From assembly GCF_000499845.2 (NCBI RefSeq), contig NC_023758.2, forward strand, positions 40,442,108 to 40,506,107: 64,000 nt of DNA, given 5' to 3'. This document shows positions 59,701-64,000 of the stretch, one piece after another. How positions within the stretch are numbered: position 1 is the stretch's first letter; the number at the start of each line of letters is the position of its first letter. This DNA is from Phaseolus vulgaris (taxonomy: Eukaryota > Streptophyta > Magnoliopsida > Fabales > Fabaceae). The position numbers and the translations under genes were made by a program. The notes beneath the pieces were generated by a model. The model had not been told where the DNA came from, did not search any database, and saw nothing but the letters and a program-made list of their open reading frames with translations.

Positions 59701-61331
59701 AGGCAGGTTAATCAAAAATCCAAAAGAAAACTGATGTAAAATAAAAGAATCTCGGGAAGAATTTTTATTTATAACAACCTTTGACTTTTTTCTATTTATA
59801 ATACACTAACATATAACATGTGCAGGATAAAAATTTAATCATAAACTCAAACGTCGCTCACGTTTAAATTAGTAAACAGAAAGATTAAAGATTTAACATA
59901 TAACATTATTGAGATTTTAATAATTGTTTTAAAAATCATACAAACAACTCTAGTTAATAGAGTTTATAAACTCATTAATGAATTGGAGAAATTCAAAATC
60001 AAAACCTTGTTAGCTATTATTTCCAAGAGTCCGTTTCTGTCTTAAAACGGTATAGGCACGCTTGGATTAAAAAGGAAAAAGAAATTCTCATTGAACAGAA
60101 GCAAAAGTTTTGTTTCCTTTTCTATTATATTAAAACTAGTTAGAATAGTCTAAATCACCAACCAAGTCCAGAGAGTGTGAGATCTCGTCAATTTATTCTT
60201 TAGAAAAATGAAAAATTTGATGTAGTATCTGAATATACAAAATATATACAAATTGGTCACTAAATAATACTATTGCTTTATAACAAAATATCCCCTAATT
60301 TAATATTAAACCAGTCCTTAGAGTTACAACTTAAAGACAAAATATTCCAGAAAACTATTTCATTGTTTCACTTTTTGGAGTATTCAGAAATTAAATACGA
60401 TTTTTTTCTTAATTTAAGAAGAAAATTGACCACGTCTCCACATTGGTAGTTTACCCAATTAAAATATATTAAATATAAGTATTATACAACTTTTGCTCTA
60501 TTCTTAATATAGATTCAAAATCAAGAGGATCTGTCTGTATACAGCATTAAGCGCAGTCCGTTCTAACTCATTTCATGGACACTTAAGTGTAATTTTATAA
60601 CAAAATATAATAATCAAGAAACGAGAAATCAATTATTACGATATTTCCCTAAGTTGACCTTAACTCAATTTTAATCGATTTTAACAAAGCCAGAGACCAT
60701 TTTTGCGCATATTTCACTGATCAACGAGCCAACACCAGACAGAGAATCACTGAACACTTACTACGGATAGGGGAAATAGTTGTAGATCTTCTTGTTCAGG
60801 ATGTTGAAAATCACGTTCAAGAAGTACCTGCATCAGAAAACCGAAGGGAACGTAAGCAGAAGACACTACAGAGTCAGAGGTTGTAGGCATGTAAGAAGAG
60901 CAGAATCACGTGACGTACCACGTGAAGAAGAAAAACCCGGTGACCAGAGCGGGGTTCTTGTCAAAGAATCCCGCAGGAGCAACCTTCTCCCTGTAATGAA
61001 AAAAACGAACGGCATTAGTTAGGAGAGTGAATTGGCCGAGTTGGCCGAGTCAGAACGGATGAAACGGACCTCACCCGGCGGAATCACCACCCTCGGCCGG
61101 CGAGGAGGCGGCAGCCAGGCAAGGCCGGAGGAGAACGGCCTCCTTCTTGAGCACCGGCGAGCAGAGCTCAGGACGCAGCTGCCTACCCCAAATCAGATTC
61201 CCGCCATCCGCGAGTGACCCCACGGCCTTCACTGTGACGAAGGAGGCACCGCCAGCGGCCTCCCGCGGTGGCTTGCGGAGGTGAGCAAGGGAGGAGAAGG
61301 CTCCGGCGCGTGACAGCACTCGCGACTCCAT
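56800..61331 (-). CDS. TPT: Chloroplast triose-phosphate/phosphate translocator, 405 aa, 12 exons
   Basis: Exports triose phosphates and 3-phosphoglycerate from chloroplasts in exchange for phosphate at the inner envelope (family knowledge). CDS exons: 61331-61075, 60990-60919, 60827-60762, 59692-59614, 59419-59299, 59207-59112, 58599-58487, 58322-58245, 58122-58006, 57538-57439, 57306-57206, 56817-56800; all GT-AG, 1218 nt. Residues 1 to about 80 ([10 protein letters not shown] start, Ser/Ala/Arg-rich) are the transit peptide and end near the exon 1 border. The rest is the hydrophobic transporter: [83 protein letters not shown]. Lys354-Arg355 correspond to the phosphate-binding pair of the family. 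Length matches pea and spinach TPT (about 402-404). The last exon codes only QAKAA and stop. No damaging change is seen. Confidence 0.96.
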
Positions 61332-61575
61332 CTGAACCCGAACGAAGAAGTGGGAATGGCGAGAAAGAAAGAAGAAGAGGTGTGTGTGTATGCGATATTG
61401 TTGTGGTTTTAGTACCTGTGGCTCTGGTTTTGCAGGGCTCTGATTGGGTGCTTCGCGGCTTTAAAGCACGAGATGCGCGTAGTTGTGATTGGCGTCGGTG
61501 CGTGGAATGATGGAATGGAGAGTGGGAGATGATGAGGGAGCAGGATGGTCTGGTGTGGTGACCGACAGGGAAGTG

Positions 61576-61696
61576 GATAAGTGGGACCCTCTTATCTGTT
61601 GGGAAGAGATTTTTGTATACGTGTAAGGGATGATTGGTGGTGAAGGAGGGAGAGTGTGTGTGCTTGGTTTTCTTGAAATCAAGGTCACCCCTTATC
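61576..61696 (-). promoter_or_regulatory. Three I-box (GATAAG) motifs upstream of TPT
   Basis: GATAAG occurs at 61,576-61,581 (plus) and 61,591-61,596 and 61,691-61,696 (minus), 245-365 bases upstream of the ATG. I-boxes recur in promoters of light-regulated photosynthesis genes, which would fit TPT. The motif is short and its function here is inference. Confidence 0.4.
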
Positions 61697-61699
61697 ACA

Positions 61700-64000
61700 T
61701 TCTCTTTCTCCTTCCCCTTTCTAAAGTTGTGAGGGATGTTTGTTTATTCACTTGCCATTGGATGTTACTGTAGTTCATGTCACGGAATCACTCATTCTCC
61801 CACCAAAACTTTAGATCATAAATAAATAAATAAAAAAGCTCAGACTTTCATGATTTTCCTTTTTGTTCTTCAATGCATAAATCTCTGCATCTAAATAAAT
61901 GGTACATCCTAATCCTTCTTCTAATCCTTGTTCCTATTGGTTGATTCAAATAACCTACATGGTTGTTTGAGAGAGAAGAGATGTGGCATTAGATTTTGAT
62001 GATTTGGAATTCACTGGGAACAACTGGACAACAACGTCTCCTGTGTAAAAATGTTTAAAGAGATTCTCTCTTTTGTGTACAAATTTTATTTTTCAATTTT
62101 ATTCTTTATAATATTAAACTTTAATTTTTATTTTTATTTTTATTTATTCTATAAAAAAATTTAGAGGAATTTAAATTTGAAAAAAAACACAATTTCTTAT
62201 AATTTTACATCTAAATTCTCCAAAAGTTGAAATGCATGAGTAGACAATAGCTCGTGGAAGAACCTCAACTCAACTCATTTTAAATTTTTATTTTCTTTTT
62301 CTATAAATGTTTTATAAAATAGTTATTCAAGCACAATTTAGTTGTAACATAATTTAAACTTAGCCAAATTTCACATAGGAAGTTTTTTTACTACCCTCTT
62401 AATTTTCTTTGAACTTTCCATCCTTAGCATTCTTCCTATCCACATCAATAGCTAAGGTGTTTAATTTTGTACTCTATTTGTTCTTCATCTTTCATGTGCA
62501 TTTAAATTTTACTATATCTAAATATTAAAAAAAAAACATATGGACAAACAAATAAGAAGATTTATCAATGCGATTAAAAATATAAAGCTCAATTAATATT
62601 TATTTTTTTTATATATGAAAACAAAATTTCTGTTTATGGTAGTAATAACATGATAAAAAATAATTATAAGCATTTAAGTAAAATTATTAAAAAAAATTAA
62701 AAATAAAACTTTGGAATGAAAAAGTAGGAAAAATATTTTTTTAAAGAAAGAACAATAATAAAAAAAAATCATGATTCATGCTATATTAAAATAAATTATA
62801 AAAAAAATTCTACAATTGCCTTGAGATATAAAATAATACATATATCATGGTATTGAATAAATTAAAAATAATATAACTATCTTAATTTAAAATATTTTTT
62901 ATTATCCTAATAATAATAAAAAATATTTTTAATACTAAATCAATTATAATTAATATAGTGGAGACTAAAAAACACTTAAAAATCATCTAGATACTAAAAT
63001 AATTTTATTTATAAGGATTAAAATCAAACAAGTTCATATTTATAAAGCTTTTGAAGAAAATAACTTGAGATTTATTCTTATTTAAATTTAGTTCTCATGG
63101 CTGCACTTTTTTCTAAACATACAAGTACTTGAATATGGATAAACTCTGTGCTACATGTATAGCATTCTTAGATCTGTTCATTCATATTCAATTCTGCTAT
63201 TGCTGGCTTTCTGAGTAGGATGACTAAGAAACTTTTCACACATTCTCTATTGTGTCTTCACTGAAAGCTGCTGAAATATTATGATGATCTTGAATAATAA
63301 AAAAACTGCAAATTCTATCTCTGCTGAAACTGTGTATACATAAGAGTATAGCTGTTTTTAAAGGAATTTATGATCATGAATCTTGAGTCTATCATGTATC
63401 ATGTTATTGCCAACAAACTAGTAGAATATATTGTTGTTAGAAGCTTCTGTAATGGCTCGCTCTAAAATACAGGTGTAAGAAGTGTGAAATAGATTCAACC
63501 GACAAAATAAACAAGTGTTTGATGTAAAAAAATATAGCAGGAACAATGCACACAAGAAGCATTCAATTAAGGAAGAAATAACAAAGACTTGTGTGTTTAT
63601 ATATCTTTATGGAATTGATTCTGTCAGGCTGTCTTGTTGTCTACAGTTGAGTCCACAACTCCACATGTAATATTCTCTTTCTAGTTTTGTTGTCAATTCG
63701 TAAAGGCTTTGCCTGTGGATAGATCCATTTCAGAATTGCATCAGATCCTCTCATCAAATTCCATAAGACTTGGTAAAAAATAAAACTAGTTTCATAGAAT
63801 GAAAAGTTAAATATTCCACTTTATTTATATGATATCAGAACAATGAAATTCAACTAAATTCCTATATGGTGTCACAGAATCACAGTGTTGAAAATGGTCC
63901 ACAAACATAAATATAAAGGACCCCAACTTTTAGTTTGGTGATAGTGGGAAGCCAATTCCGTGTCTCTGTGTTGGAAAAGCCACAAAGAGCATGCTGCAAA
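61700..64000. other. Intergenic DNA to the right edge
   Basis: The first part is the distal TPT promoter region. From about 62,050 to 63,060 the DNA is very AT-rich. 63,080-64,000 is less AT-rich with no open frame of note; it could hold untranslated sequence of a neighbouring gene, but I see nothing identifiable. Confidence 0.5.

Noticed and set aside
61183..61698. 171-codon minus-strand frame over the TPT start
   Set aside because: It runs across the TPT transit-peptide exon in another frame; the TPT frame is conserved.

Overview
The window is nuclear DNA of a flowering plant, most likely a legume. It is AT-rich, the genes have many GT-AG introns, and long transposon-filled intergenic stretches separate a few genes. 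The plastid triose-phosphate translocator reads very close to the legume form of that protein, and several LTR types look like those common in bean-like (phaseoloid) legumes. The species assignment is inference. Nothing suggests bacterial or organellar DNA, and I see no CRISPR array, operon or rRNA gene.

Three intact host genes are present, all on the minus strand. (1) At 15.7-16.8 kb lies a single-exon gene for a secreted E6-like protein, Asn/Tyr-rich with internal repeats. (2) At 33.5-42.8 kb lies an 18-exon gene for a homeobox-DDT chromatin protein of the RLT (RINGLET) family. I resolved every exon; the spliced frame stays open for 1791 codons. (3) At 56.8-61.3 kb lies a 12-exon gene for the chloroplast triose-phosphate/phosphate translocator (405 aa). 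They are unrelated in function and show no sign of working together.

The rest is mobile DNA and its relics. 0.4-1.0 kb: fragment of a palindrome-rich LTR. 4.25-4.37 and 21.47-21.6 kb: two small 122-bp LTR-like repeats. 4.58-7.13 kb: an internally deleted Copia element with both LTRs and a GATTA target duplication. 8.15-8.47 kb: a gag zinc-knuckle fragment. 10.73-10.99 kb: a Mutator-type MITE with a perfect 9-bp target duplication. 25.23-26.08 kb: a solo LTR with a perfect 5-bp target duplication. 29.5-31.56 kb: a 5'-truncated LINE. 45.15-46.0 kb: a decayed Mutator-like (FAR1-type) transposase.

The most unusual structure is at 46.99-55.2 kb. A gypsy-type element (LTR plus gag-like 'putative gypsy type transposon' domain) is split by a 5998-bp non-autonomous LTR retrotransposon at 48,567-54,564. 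That inserted element does not end in a normal 3' LTR. Its 3' LTR turns back on itself after about 610 bp and returns to its own first base, giving a 1.13-kb palindrome with 523-bp arms. Both outer ends of the element are therefore U3 ends (TGATGAGC.../...GCTCATCA), yet the whole is flanked by a 5-bp target duplication (GCCAT/GCCGT). This looks like a self-primed reverse-transcription product that integrated through two U3 termini. A further gypsy gag relic with primer-binding site and 5' LTR lies on the minus strand at 55.2-56.6 kb, just downstream of the translocator gene.
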